Assembly (NCBI GenBank): GCA_946481615.1
Contig: CAMLOR010000136.1
Location: 1-8,681 of the forward strand
DNA: 8,681 nt
Reading direction: 5' to 3'
DNA from: an uncultured Aquimonas sp.
GTDB taxonomy: Bacteria; Pseudomonadota; Gammaproteobacteria; Xanthomonadales; Xanthomonadaceae
The notes below the pieces were generated by a model. The model ran no database searches. It was not told the origin of the DNA and saw only the letters and a program-made list of their open reading frames with translations. This document shows, in pieces, positions 1-8,681 of the stretch; the first letter of the stretch is position 1; each line of letters begins with the position of its first letter. The translations under genes were made by a program, and so were the position numbers.

Positions 1-480
1 CCGACGATGAAGGACTGGGCCGACCACATGACCACGGCCTTCCCCGAGGTGCGCCTGAAGAAATACCTCGAGATGCGCGGCGCCGACGGCGGCCCGTGGA
101 ACCGCCTGTGCGCGCTGCCGGCGTTCTGGGTCGGCCTGCTCTACGACGACGAAGCGCTCGACGCGGCCTGGGATCTGGTCAAGGATTTCACGATGGAAGA
201 ACGCCACGCGCTGCGCGACGGCGTGCCGAAGCACGCGTTGAAGCTGCCGTTCCGCGGCGCGACCGTGCGCGAACTGGCCATCGAGGCGCTCAAGATCGCA
301 GGCAACGGCCTGAAGCGCCGCGCGCGCCTCAACGCGACCGGCGCCGACGAAGCCGTGTTCCTCGAACCGCTGGTCGAATTCGCGCTCGCCAACGAAACCC
401 CGGCCGAACGCAAGCTCGCGCTCTACCACGGCCCGTGGGGCGGTTCGGTCGATCCGGTTTTCCGGGAGTTCGCTTACTGA
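1..480 (+). CDS. gshA: Glutamate-cysteine ligase, C-terminal part (5' end outside window)
   Basis: This is the last 159 codons of a glutamate-cysteine ligase, the cytoplasmic enzyme that joins glutamate and cysteine with ATP in the first step of glutathione synthesis. The frame is open from base 1 (Pro-Thr before the first Met at 7), so the Met is internal. Recognition rests on the hallmark stretch of the plant/proteobacterial-type family (GCS2-like), 'FPEVRLKKYLEMRGADGGPW' at about residues 13-32 after that Met, followed by 'LCALPAFWVGLLYD'. The typical C-terminus 'LYHGPWGGSVDPVFREFAY' is also present. Full-length members are roughly 450 residues, so about two thirds of the gene lies to the left. 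The stop is a normal TGA and the C-terminus looks complete. The next gene starts 46 nt downstream on the same strand, so co-transcription is possible but not shown. I am confident of the family; the catalytic N-terminal residues cannot be checked here. Confidence 0.93.
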   Translation, partial: PTMKDWADHMTTAFPEVRLKKYLEMRGADGGPWNRLCALPAFWVGLLYDDEALDAAWDLVKDFTMEERHALRDGVPKHALKLPFRGATVRELAIEALKIAGNGLKRRARLNATGADEAVFLEPLVEFALANETPAERKLALYHGPWGGSVDPVFREFAY

Positions 481-526
481 GGATTCGTGGGAAAATCCCC
501 GGCCCCGCGCCCGCGAGACCGATCCC

Positions 527-1270
527 ATGCCCGCCATCCAGCCCCCGCAACGCAACGAACTCTCCGACAACGAGCTCGACCGCATCGACGCGCTGGTGCA
601 CGAATTCGATTTCTCGCTCGAGGCGCTCGACGGTTTCTTCAGCGCGCTGGTGATCGGCCCGGGCGAAGTCACGCAGGCCGAATACCTCGAGGTGCTGGCC
701 GCCAACGGCCCGGTGCCGGACGAACTCGTCGGCCTGCTGCAGAAACTGTGGAACGACATCGCGCGCCGCGTGAAGCTCGATCCGCAGACCGCCGAGGATG
801 CGTCCTTCCCGCTGCTCGCCTTCCCCGAAGACGTCCCCGAGGAGGATTCGCCGGAGCTCGACGGCTACGACTATCCGGTCGGCGCCGACTGGGCCGCCGG
901 TTTCCTGCTCGGCGCCTCGCTGCGCAGCGAGCAGTGGGACGAGCGCATGGAGCAGAGCGAGGAACTGGCGCAGGACTTCGCCGACCTCGAATCGCTGCTG
1001 GTGGAGGACGGGGACGACGTCGAAGACGAGCCCGAAGGCGTCAATGGCAAGGCCAGCGCCACCAAGATGCTCGGTTTCCGCGAACGCATGGCCATCCTCG
1101 GCGAGATCCCCTACCTGCTGCACGACATGCACCAGTGGCGCCTGCAGGAAACGGCGCCGCCGCAACGCCCGGCCAAGCGCGAGGACAAGCCCGACCGCAA
1201 CGCCCTGTGTCCCTGCGGCAGCGGCAAGAAGTTCAAGAAATGTTGCGGCGACCCGGCCAAGCTCCATTGA
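527..1270 (+). CDS. UPF0149 (YecA-like) protein with C-terminal SEC-C metal-binding motif
   Basis: A 247-residue soluble protein. Residues about 11-200 match the UPF0149/YecA layout: an N-terminal 'EFDFSLEALDGFFSALVIGP' helix pair, 'AEYLEVL', the central 'DWAAGFLLGA', and a later 'MAILGEIPYLLHDM'. An acidic linker (about 149-170, rich in Asp/Glu) and a basic, proline-rich linker lead to the C-terminal SEC-C motif. Its ligands are Cys228, Cys230, Cys239 and Cys240 in 'CPCGSGKKFKKCC', the pattern found at the end of SecA and known to bind a metal ion. The family's molecular role is poorly defined; in YecA and SecA this tail is linked to SecB or ribosome contacts, so a role around protein export or nascent chains is inference. 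There is no signal peptide or membrane span. The start is the ATG at 527; only a weak GAGA-type ribosome site precedes it. It lies 46 nt after gshA on the same strand. Confidence 0.9.
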   Translation: MPAIQPPQRNELSDNELDRIDALVHEFDFSLEALDGFFSALVIGPGEVTQAEYLEVLAANGPVPDELVGLLQKLWNDIARRVKLDPQTAEDASFPLLAFPEDVPEEDSPELDGYDYPVGADWAAGFLLGASLRSEQWDERMEQSEELAQDFADLESLLVEDGDDVEDEPEGVNGKASATKMLGFRERMAILGEIPYLLHDMHQWRLQETAPPQRPAKREDKPDRNALCPCGSGKKFKKCCGDPAKLH

Positions 1271-1294
1271 GTTAGCGCTTTCGCCCGCGAACCG

Positions 1295-1322
1295 TGCGTA
1301 AGGGAAGACAGGTCCTTACGCA
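1295..1322. repeat. Perfect 9-bp inverted repeat ahead of the exported-protein gene
   Basis: TGCGTAAGG (1295-1303) is exactly complementary to CCTTACGCA (1314-1322), with a 10-nt spacer. It fills much of the 63-nt gap between the UPF0149 stop and the ATG at 1334, and its right arm touches the ribosome binding site. It could be an operator for a dimeric regulator, a leader hairpin that influences access to the ribosome site, or a stem without a U-tract that ends the upstream transcript. The symmetry is directly visible; the function is not. Confidence 0.5.
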
Positions 1323-1327
1323 GGGGG
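1322..1327 (+). promoter_or_regulatory. Ribosome binding site AGGGGG for the exported protein
   Basis: AGGGGG lies 6 nt before the ATG at 1334, a good Shine-Dalgarno spacing. It supports that start, as does the signal peptide that begins there. Its first base is also the last base of the inverted repeat, so folding of the stem would place structure right beside it. Confidence 0.65.
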
Positions 1328-1333
1328 TTTCGC

Positions 1334-2378
1334 ATGTTCCGGTTCGCAGTGGTGGCGGCATTGATGGGAGCGGCGTCGGTGGCGGGCGCCACGGACAGCA
1401 CGGTGGAATGGTCGTTCGGCAAGCCGGCGCCGATGGCGCTCGGTCTGGGCTCGGGCGACGGCACGATGCCGGGATTGGCGAGTTGCTCCCAGGTTTCCAG
1501 CGAGCCCACGCGCAATGCGGTGTTCTACGACCGCGTGACGGTGACCAACAGCGGCTCCCGCCCCGCGCGGCTGGGCGCCCACACGATCCCCATGGCCGCG
1601 CACTACCTAGCGGCGTGCGAAGCCGGCTCCGGCATCGACACCACGCTCGCGGTCTACCGTGGCGGATTCAATCCGGCCAATCCCACGGCCAATTGCGTGG
1701 CGTTCAACGACGACTCGGCCGGCAACACCCGCTGCAGCTTCGTCAACAACCTCGCCCTCGCGCCGGGCGAGAGCCTCACCGTGGTCATCGCGGCGCGCGA
1801 CAACGGGCAAAGCTTCACCTACGACCTGCGCTTCGACCACGCGGTCTACAGTCCTTCGGTGTTCTACGCGAGCTTCGAGCCGATCGAACTGTTCAACGGC
1901 CACGGCATGCCCACGACCGGCCAGTTCACCGTCGACGGCTACCCGGCGCCGTTCGCCGCCGGCTCGATGTTGAATGGCGGCGTCGATTCCTCCAACGGCA
2001 ACATCCAGGGCCGCCTGGCGCTGTCGCCGGTGGAACTGGAAGACATGGCGACCAACCTCGGCTTCGTCACGCTGCGCGCGCAGTTGTGGCAGGACGGTTC
2101 GGGCACGGGCCAGCTCACCGGCGGCAACGCGGTCTACTCGGCGAGCAATCTCTACCTGCGCCTGCAGCACGCCACGGTCAACGGCAATCCCGTCGATCTG
2201 GGCGGCAACTGCCAGTTCGGCCCGATTTCCTGGGCGCTCACCGGCAATGCCGACGCCCAGTCCATCGATCTGATGCAGAACTCGTTCGTGATTCCGCCGC
2301 AATCCTCGCCCGCCAATTGCAACGGGCTCGGCGCGCAGCTTTCGGCGGTGGTGTCGGGCAGCGACAACAGCGCGACGG

Positions 2379-2395
<17 letters not shown>
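1334..2395 (+). CDS. Secreted two-domain beta-rich protein of unknown function
   Basis: A 353-residue protein with a Sec-type signal peptide ('MFRFAVVAALMGAASVAGA', likely cleaved after Ala19; no lipobox). I do not recognise a named family for the whole protein. Residues about 60-175 resemble the beta-sandwich seen in pre-peptidase C-terminal-like domains: 'TVTNSG' early, then 'DTTLAVYRGGFNP', 'CVAFNDDSAGN', and 'LAPGESLTVVIAARDNG' before the last strands. Residues about 185-353 form a second module with 'VNGNPVDLGGNCQFG' and 'FVIPPQSSPANCNGLGAQL', reminiscent of a beta domain common in secreted actinobacterial proteins; that likeness is from memory. Six cysteines lie in the mature part and could form disulfides, which fits the periplasm or cell exterior. 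No catalytic motif or membrane anchor is seen. The gene has its own ribosome site and overlaps the convergent kinase gene by 17 bp. Confidence 0.8.
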
Positions 2396-5143
<2,748 letters not shown>

Positions 5144-5147
<4 letters not shown>

Positions 5148-5704
5148 CCGGCCAGCGCCCGTCCCAGCCACATCTTCGCCATGGTCCAGTCGCGCCGCAC
5201 GGTGGCGGGCGAGACGTCCAGCAAGGCCGCGATCTCTTCCACTTCCAGTCCCGCGAAGAACTTGAGTTCCACCACGCGCGCCTGGCGCGCGTCGAGCAGA
5301 GCCAGATTGTCCAGGGCGTCGTGCAGGCCGAGCAGGTCGATGTCCTCGGCCGGCTGATTCTCGGCCGCCGACAGCGTGATCACCACGGCGCCTGCGCCGC
5401 GCTTCTGCGCCTGGCGGTCGCGCGCGTGGTTGACCAGGATGCGCCGCATCATGGTGGCGGCCAGGCCGAAGAAGCAGGCGCGGTCGGTGAAATCGGCGCT
5501 GTGCTGGTCGATCAGGCGCAGATAGGCCTCGTGCACCAGCGCGGTGGGCTGCAGCGTGTGTTCCGGGCGCTCCTGCGCCAGCTGCGCGCGCGCCAGGCGC
5601 TTGAGTTCGTCATAGACGCGCGGGAAGACCAGGTCGAGCGCGGCGCTGTCGCCCTCGTGCGCCGCGCGCAGTTCGCGTTGGCCGAGCGTGATGTCCTGCG
5701 TCAT
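5144..5704 (-). CDS. ECF-type RNA polymerase sigma factor, kinase-associated (TIGR02999/ECF43-like)
   Basis: A 186-residue sigma factor with region 2 (about 10-95) and region 4 (about 128-184), and no region 1 or 3. Region 2 contains 'TLQPTALVHEAYLRL' (50-64) and 'ACFFGLAATMMRRILVNHAR' (76-95). The region-4 helix-turn-helix is 'LEVEEIAALLDVSPATVRRD' (153-172). These are typical of the TIGR02999 (Sig-70_X6) group, often encoded beside Ser/Thr kinases. Where most ECF factors have an acidic DAED-type motif in region 2.2, this one reads Gln-Pro-Thr-Ala (52-55), so the negative charges are missing and Thr54 sits among them. No anti-sigma gene is seen nearby. I chose the ATG at 5704 because it overlaps the DUF3999 stop as ATGA, has GGAG 5 nt upstream, and gives the family's usual length; the frame is open further upstream, but that part is only a shadow of DUF3999. 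The gene overlaps the kinase start by 4 nt. Confidence 0.93.
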
Positions 5705-7107
5705 CCGCGCTCCGTGCCTTCGGCAGGCGCGCCGCTGCGCGCCAGGCTCGCCACCATCCACAGCACGCCGAGCGCGCCGGCGATCAGCACGCCCCACAGC
5801 AGCCAGCGCTTGTAATCCGGCGCCGGCGCGGCCGGTTGCAGCGCGGCATCGCCCGAAAGCGGCGCACCGGCACCCAGGCGTGCTTCCGGCGGCAGCCACA
5901 GATCGCCTTCGCGCGATTGCATTTCGGCCAGCACGGTGCGCATCGGGTAGTCGGGGCGGCGCGCCCGTGCGCTGCCCGCGGCGAGACGATAGGGCGCGGG
6001 CCCCTGCGTCAGCATCACGAAGGTGTCGGGCCGGTACCAGGCCGTCACCGTGGGCGGGCGCGGCTGCGCGGGCTCGGTGCGCACGCGCCAGTGCACGGTG
6101 CGCAGCGCGGCGAAATCGAGCGGCGGCGATTCGATCGCGCCTTCGCCGTCGCCGAGCCGGAACGCGACGTGGCGTGCGCGTTCGGTCCAAGGCTGATCGG
6201 CGGCGCCGCGCGATTCCACGATCACGGTGGCGATGGCATTGGCGTCGGCCAGGCGCACGTCGAGGCGCTGCACTGGCAGCAGGCCGGGCAATGCGTAGAC
6301 GAAGGCGCCCGCCGTTTCATTGTCGGGCGTGCCTTGCAGCGCGGCCGATTGCAGCGGCACTTCCGGTGCCACGCCGGGACGCACCGCGAAGGCGCGCACG
6401 GCGGCGAGCGGCAGCGGCGCGTCGGCGTCGCTGCGGCGCAGGCGCAGATAGGGCAGGCGCGTCGCGCCGAAATCGAGGCGGCGGCGCTCGAGCGCGATGC
6501 CGTTCTCGCGCAACGACACCACCGCGAGGTTGCCCGCCACCGTCGACCAGTTGGCGAGATCGTCGCTGCCTTGCACCTCGATGCGCGCGTTGAGATTGCC
6601 CGCCGCGGCCGGCGCGATGTCGAGTTCGAGCGCGGTGACGGGCGCGGCGATGGCGCCAAGATCGAGCAGCACGTCGTTCGCGCCGGCGACCGCGGTGGTC
6701 GGTGCCACCGAAGCGTCGAGCTGCGTCAAGCGGCCGTCGGTGCCGCGCGCGATGTGCAATTCGATGCTTTCGGGCGCCGCGCCGGGTGCCGCGCGCGGCA
6801 GGTTGAACAGCGGCACCGCCTGCGGCGCGGGCGCGGGCGGCGGCGCAAGGCGTTCGGAAGCGAGCGCCGCCGGCGCCAGCGGAATGCTCTCGCCGGTGCT
6901 GTTGAAGGCGGCCAGATCGGCAAGATCGCTGCGCGTCACGCGCGCATACACCTCGGGCGTGAGCGCGAAACGCACGACGTTCTGCGCGCCCGCGGTTTCC
7001 ACCGGCCAGGCCCAGGCGAAATCCTCCGGTGCGATGGCGCGCGGCGCCTGCGCGGCCAGTGGCCACGCCAGGGCGGAAGCGACGAGCAGCGCGGCGATGC
7101 GTTTCAT
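5701..7107 (-). CDS. DUF3999 family exported protein with C-terminal membrane anchor
   Basis: A 468-residue protein of the DUF3999 family; its function is not established. It starts with a Sec signal peptide ('MKRIAALLVASALAWPLAAQA', likely cleaved after residue 21). A long beta-rich periplasmic region follows, with repeated carbohydrate-binding-like strand patterns such as 'IEVQGSDDLANWSTVAGNLA', 'LPYLRLRRSD', 'VIVESRGAADQPWTERARH' and 'TVHWRVRTEP'. One hydrophobic span (435-456) and a 12-residue tail close the protein. The ATG at 7107 is preferred over one 21 nt upstream because GGAG lies 7 nt before it and the signal peptide begins there. It follows a DUF2339 gene, a pairing that is common in Gammaproteobacteria, and its stop overlaps the sigma start (ATGA). 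Context suggests an envelope protein acting with DUF2339, either feeding a signal to the kinase or being an output of it; this is inference. Confidence 0.87.
   Translation of the reverse strand: MKRIAALLVASALAWPLAAQAPRAIAPEDFAWAWPVETAGAQNVVRFALTPEVYARVTRSDLADLAAFNSTGESIPLAPAALASERLAPPPAPAPQAVPLFNLPRAAPGAAPESIELHIARGTDGRLTQLDASVAPTTAVAGANDVLLDLGAIAAPVTALELDIAPAAAGNLNARIEVQGSDDLANWSTVAGNLAVVSLRENGIALERRRLDFGATRLPYLRLRRSDADAPLPLAAVRAFAVRPGVAPEVPLQSAALQGTPDNETAGAFVYALPGLLPVQRLDVRLADANAIATVIVESRGAADQPWTERARHVAFRLGDGEGAIESPPLDFAALRTVHWRVRTEPAQPRPPTVTAWYRPDTFVMLTQGPAPYRLAAGSARARRPDYPMRTVLAEMQSREGDLWLPPEARLGAGAPLSGDAALQPAAPAPDYKRWLLWGVLIAGALGVLWMVASLARSGAPAEGTERG
5710..5713 (-). promoter_or_regulatory. 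Ribosome binding site GGAG for the sigma factor
   Basis: On the minus strand GGAG lies 5 nt before the ATG at 5704, within the last codons of DUF3999. It fixes the short sigma start and fits coupled or re-initiating translation across the ATGA junction. Confidence 0.6.
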
Positions 7108-7114
7108 GAGCGGA

Positions 7115-7118
7115 CTCC
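7115..7118 (-). promoter_or_regulatory. Ribosome binding site GGAG for DUF3999
   Basis: On the minus strand GGAG lies 7 nt before the ATG at 7107. The alternative ATG at 7128 has no comparable site and would add seven residues ahead of the signal peptide. This decides the start. Confidence 0.6.
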
Positions 7119-7133
7119 GATGCGGCATTCTGG

Positions 7134-7152
7134 CCCGGCGCGGCGCGCCGGG
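7134..7152. repeat. Perfect 8-bp hairpin in the DUF2339-DUF3999 gap
   Basis: CCCGGCGC (7134-7141) pairs exactly with GCGCCGGG (7145-7152) around a 3-nt loop. It lies in the only sizeable gap of the operon, 26 nt before the DUF3999 start. No T-tract follows on the minus strand, so it is more plausibly an intercistronic RNA stem that modulates stability or partial termination than a full terminator. Confidence 0.4.
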
Positions 7153-7164
7153 AAGTAATACTTC
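7152..7164. promoter_or_regulatory. AT-rich palindrome GAAGTA-A-TACTTC, possible operator or weak internal promoter
   Basis: A perfect 6+1+6 palindrome directly abuts the hairpin. It is one of the few AT-rich spots in this GC-rich window. On the minus strand it contains TATTAC, a fair -10-like hexamer, but the -35 region (CTGAAC, 17 nt upstream) is poor. It could be a regulator site or a weak promoter giving DUF3999-sigma-kinase their own expression. Sequence symmetry is the only evidence. Confidence 0.25.
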
Positions 7165-7179
7165 GTCACGTCCCGCGGT

Positions 7180-8681
7180 TCAGGCCGGTTCTTCGCCGCT
7201 CTCGCGCGTGCGCGGTGGCGTCGGCGCGATGCGGCCCACCAGCACCAGCAGCGCGCCCACGGCCATGAACGACAGGATGCCGGCGAGATTGCCGACGTAC
7301 TGGCGGTCGATGAGCACGAGCTTGGCCAGCACCACGCCCATCAGGATCGCGCCCGCCAGCCACACGTTCCACAGCTGGCGGCGCGAACCGTAGATCCACA
7401 GCGCCACGCCCGTGATGCTCCAGAGCACGGTGAGCACAGCCTGTGCGATGCGGTCGTCCAGGATGGCGGGCGACCAGACCGCGCCGGTGTAGTGATGCAC
7501 CGCGCGCAATCCGGCGAAGGTGATGAAGAGGAAGGCGGCGCCCGCCAGCGGAACGCGCACGGAATCGGCGTCCGCGCCCCGCGCGCGCACCAGCGAAATC
7601 GCCACGGTCAGCACGGCGAGCTGGAACAGTTCCACCGGATTGATCAGCGGAACGAAGGGCAGCGGCGCGCTGCCGCCGCGCTCGGCCAGGGCTGCGACCC
7701 AGGCCACCGCCAGCGCCACGCCGGCCGGCACGAACCAGCGCAGGCGGTAGTGCGGGAATTCCTCTGCGAGTGGCTGCGCGCCGATCTGCGGCAGGCGCCA
7801 GGTGAGCGCGAGCAGCAGCACCAGCGGAGCGATCGCCGCGACGAAGCGCCAGCCGTCGTCGAGCTGCAGCACCGCGGCCTCGAAGTGCAGGCTGGCGCCG
7901 TACAGCAGCGCGGCCGTGGCCAGCACCGCGACATGCGCGACCGAGAGCCCGCGCTGGCGCGGCTCGCGCAGGCACCACAGGCCGAACGCCATCGCCATGA
8001 ACCACACTACCCACCAGCCCGCGATGGGTGCACGCAATGCGCTGCTGAAATCCCACAGCGTGATCGCCACCAGCGGCAGTCCCGCGAGCGCGGCGGCGGG
8101 CACCATCCAGCCGAAGCGCGGCCAGCGCAGGGCCTGCCGCAGCGCGGCGAACACGGTCGCGGTGCCGGCGGCCAGCAACACCAGTACTTCGCTGGCCTCG
8201 CGCTCGCCGAAATGCTCGACGCCTTCGCGCAGCCCGGCGATCGTCCACCAGAACGCGCCGAGCAGGAACGGCGCCCACACCGCCACGCGGTGCGATCCGT
8301 CGCGTTCGTAGAGCCAGCTGATGAAGAAGGCCGCAGCCGACATCAGCAGCACGACCAGGAAGTGGCCGTTGAGGAAGGCGAATTCGCCGGCTTGCTTCGA
8401 CCATCCGTCGTGATCGACGAGGCTGGTGGCGTAGGCCATCATCGCCAGCAGTTGCAAGGCAAGGCCGGCGAGTTGCGGCAGCGTGCGCCGCTGGCGCAGG
8501 CCCAGCCACACCAGCGCGGCGCCTTCCAGCGCCCAACTCGCGGAAGTGGCCTGCGCCGACAGCGCCAGCGGCACCGCCAGCGTGGCGAAGCCCACGGCGA
8601 GCGCGGCGAAGGCGCGCGCGAGCAGGCCGGTGTCGGCGCGCCGCCACAGCCAGCGCGCCAGCAGCGCGTAGAGGAAGGCCA
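7180..8681 (-). CDS. DUF2339 multi-spanning membrane protein, C-terminal 499 residues (5' end outside window)
   Basis: The frame is open from the stop at 7180 to the window edge, and the family pattern continues upstream of the first possible GTG start at 8595 ('LLARWLWRRADTGLLARAF' and onward), so the gene runs off the right end. The visible part holds about 16 hydrophobic spans. It shows DUF2339 hallmarks: 'VGFATLAVPLAL', 'SWALEGAALVWLGLRQRR' near the visible N-terminal side, and near the C-terminus 'WLAGAILMGVVLAKLVLIDR' followed by 'NLAGILSFMAVGALLVLVGR'. The tail is short and polar. This is an inner-membrane protein of unknown function; family members usually have an N-terminal coiled coil that would lie outside this window. 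DUF3999 follows after 72 nt on the same strand, and the two are probably co-transcribed. No enzymatic motif is visible in this part. Confidence 0.88.
   Translation of the reverse strand, partial: AFLYALLARWLWRRADTGLLARAFAALAVGFATLAVPLALSAQATSASWALEGAALVWLGLRQRRTLPQLAGLALQLLAMMAYATSLVDHDGWSKQAGEFAFLNGHFLVVLLMSAAAFFISWLYERDGSHRVAVWAPFLLGAFWWTIAGLREGVEHFGEREASEVLVLLAAGTATVFAALRQALRWPRFGWMVPAAALAGLPLVAITLWDFSSALRAPIAGWWVVWFMAMAFGLWCLREPRQRGLSVAHVAVLATAALLYGASLHFEAAVLQLDDGWRFVAAIAPLVLLLALTWRLPQIGAQPLAEEFPHYRLRWFVPAGVALAVAWVAALAERGGSAPLPFVPLINPVELFQLAVLTVAISLVRARGADADSVRVPLAGAAFLFITFAGLRAVHHYTGAVWSPAILDDRIAQAVLTVLWSITGVALWIYGSRRQLWNVWLAGAILMGVVLAKLVLIDRQYVGNLAGILSFMAVGALLVLVGRIAPTPPRTRESGEEPA

Noticed and set aside
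481..526. Short stem (GGGA-AAA-TCCC, about 490-500) between gshA and UPF0149 as a terminator
   Set aside because: Only 4 bp, with no T-tract; too weak to call. Nothing else is seen in this 46-nt gap.
329..1267. 312-codon minus-strand open frame opposite gshA and UPF0149
   Set aside because: It spans two convincingly coding plus-strand genes and the gap between them; composition is that of a shadow.
1267..1295. Possible sigma-70 promoter (TTGAGT with a -10 near 1290)
   Set aside because: The -35 overlaps the UPF0149 stop and is fair, but the -10 position (AACCGT) is poor; not supportable.
5148..5171. GTG start for the kinase at 5171
   Set aside because: It adds eight Gly/Ala-rich residues; the ATG at 5147 forms the ATGA junction and begins the conserved helical leader. 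It is not fully excluded.
5836..7158. 440-codon plus-strand open frame opposite DUF3999
   Set aside because: Arg/Gly/Ala-rich shadow of the DUF3999 gene, without recognisable domains or a sensible ribosome site.
7151..7170. ECF-type promoter (GGAA...CGTC) on the plus strand near the palindrome
   Set aside because: The two elements are far too close for an ECF promoter, and the plus strand downstream holds no gene start.
8593..8595. GTG at 8595 as the true start of the DUF2339 protein
   Set aside because: The frame continues to the window edge with family-like membrane sequence, so this GTG is an internal valine codon.

Overview
The window is a strongly GC-rich, densely coding bacterial segment. 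The gene families point to a gammaproteobacterium, most likely of the Xanthomonadales (Lysobacterales). The indicators are a plant/proteobacterial-type glutamate-cysteine ligase, a UPF0149 protein with a SEC-C tail, and a DUF2339/DUF3999 pair. The taxonomic call is inference from protein families, not from a marker gene. I see no mobile element, CRISPR array, tRNA or rRNA.

The left part (1-2395, plus strand) holds three genes: the 3' end of the glutathione-synthesis gene gshA, a UPF0149/YecA-like protein with a zinc-ribbon-like SEC-C tail, and a secreted two-domain beta-rich protein of unknown function. The secreted-protein gene is preceded by a perfect 9-bp inverted repeat that ends against its ribosome binding site. 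Its 3' end overlaps the next gene convergently by 17 bp. Two strong perfect hairpins follow in tandem, both embedded in the end of that oppositely oriented gene.

The right part (2379-8681, minus strand) looks like one operon, read from the right edge leftward. It begins with a multi-spanning DUF2339 membrane protein whose 5' end is outside the window. After a 72-nt structured gap comes a DUF3999 exported/membrane-anchored protein, then an ECF-type sigma factor, then a Ser/Thr protein kinase with one membrane span and a large TPR-like C-terminal region. The last three genes are chained by two ATGA stop/start overlaps, so they are probably translated together. There are no intergenic stretches above 300 bases; the longest is 72 nt.

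The most interesting reading is a membrane signalling cassette. The sigma factor belongs to the kinase-associated type (TIGR02999/ECF43-like). It lacks the acidic residues normally found in region 2.2 and carries a threonine there instead. In the Vibrio EcfP/PknT pair, phosphorylation of a region-2.2 threonine by the partner kinase supplies the missing negative charge. No anti-sigma factor is visible, and the kinase is the immediate downstream neighbour, so kinase-dependent activation is a concrete hypothesis. DUF3999 and DUF2339 are then candidate envelope partners: either the sensor feeding the kinase or the machinery it controls.
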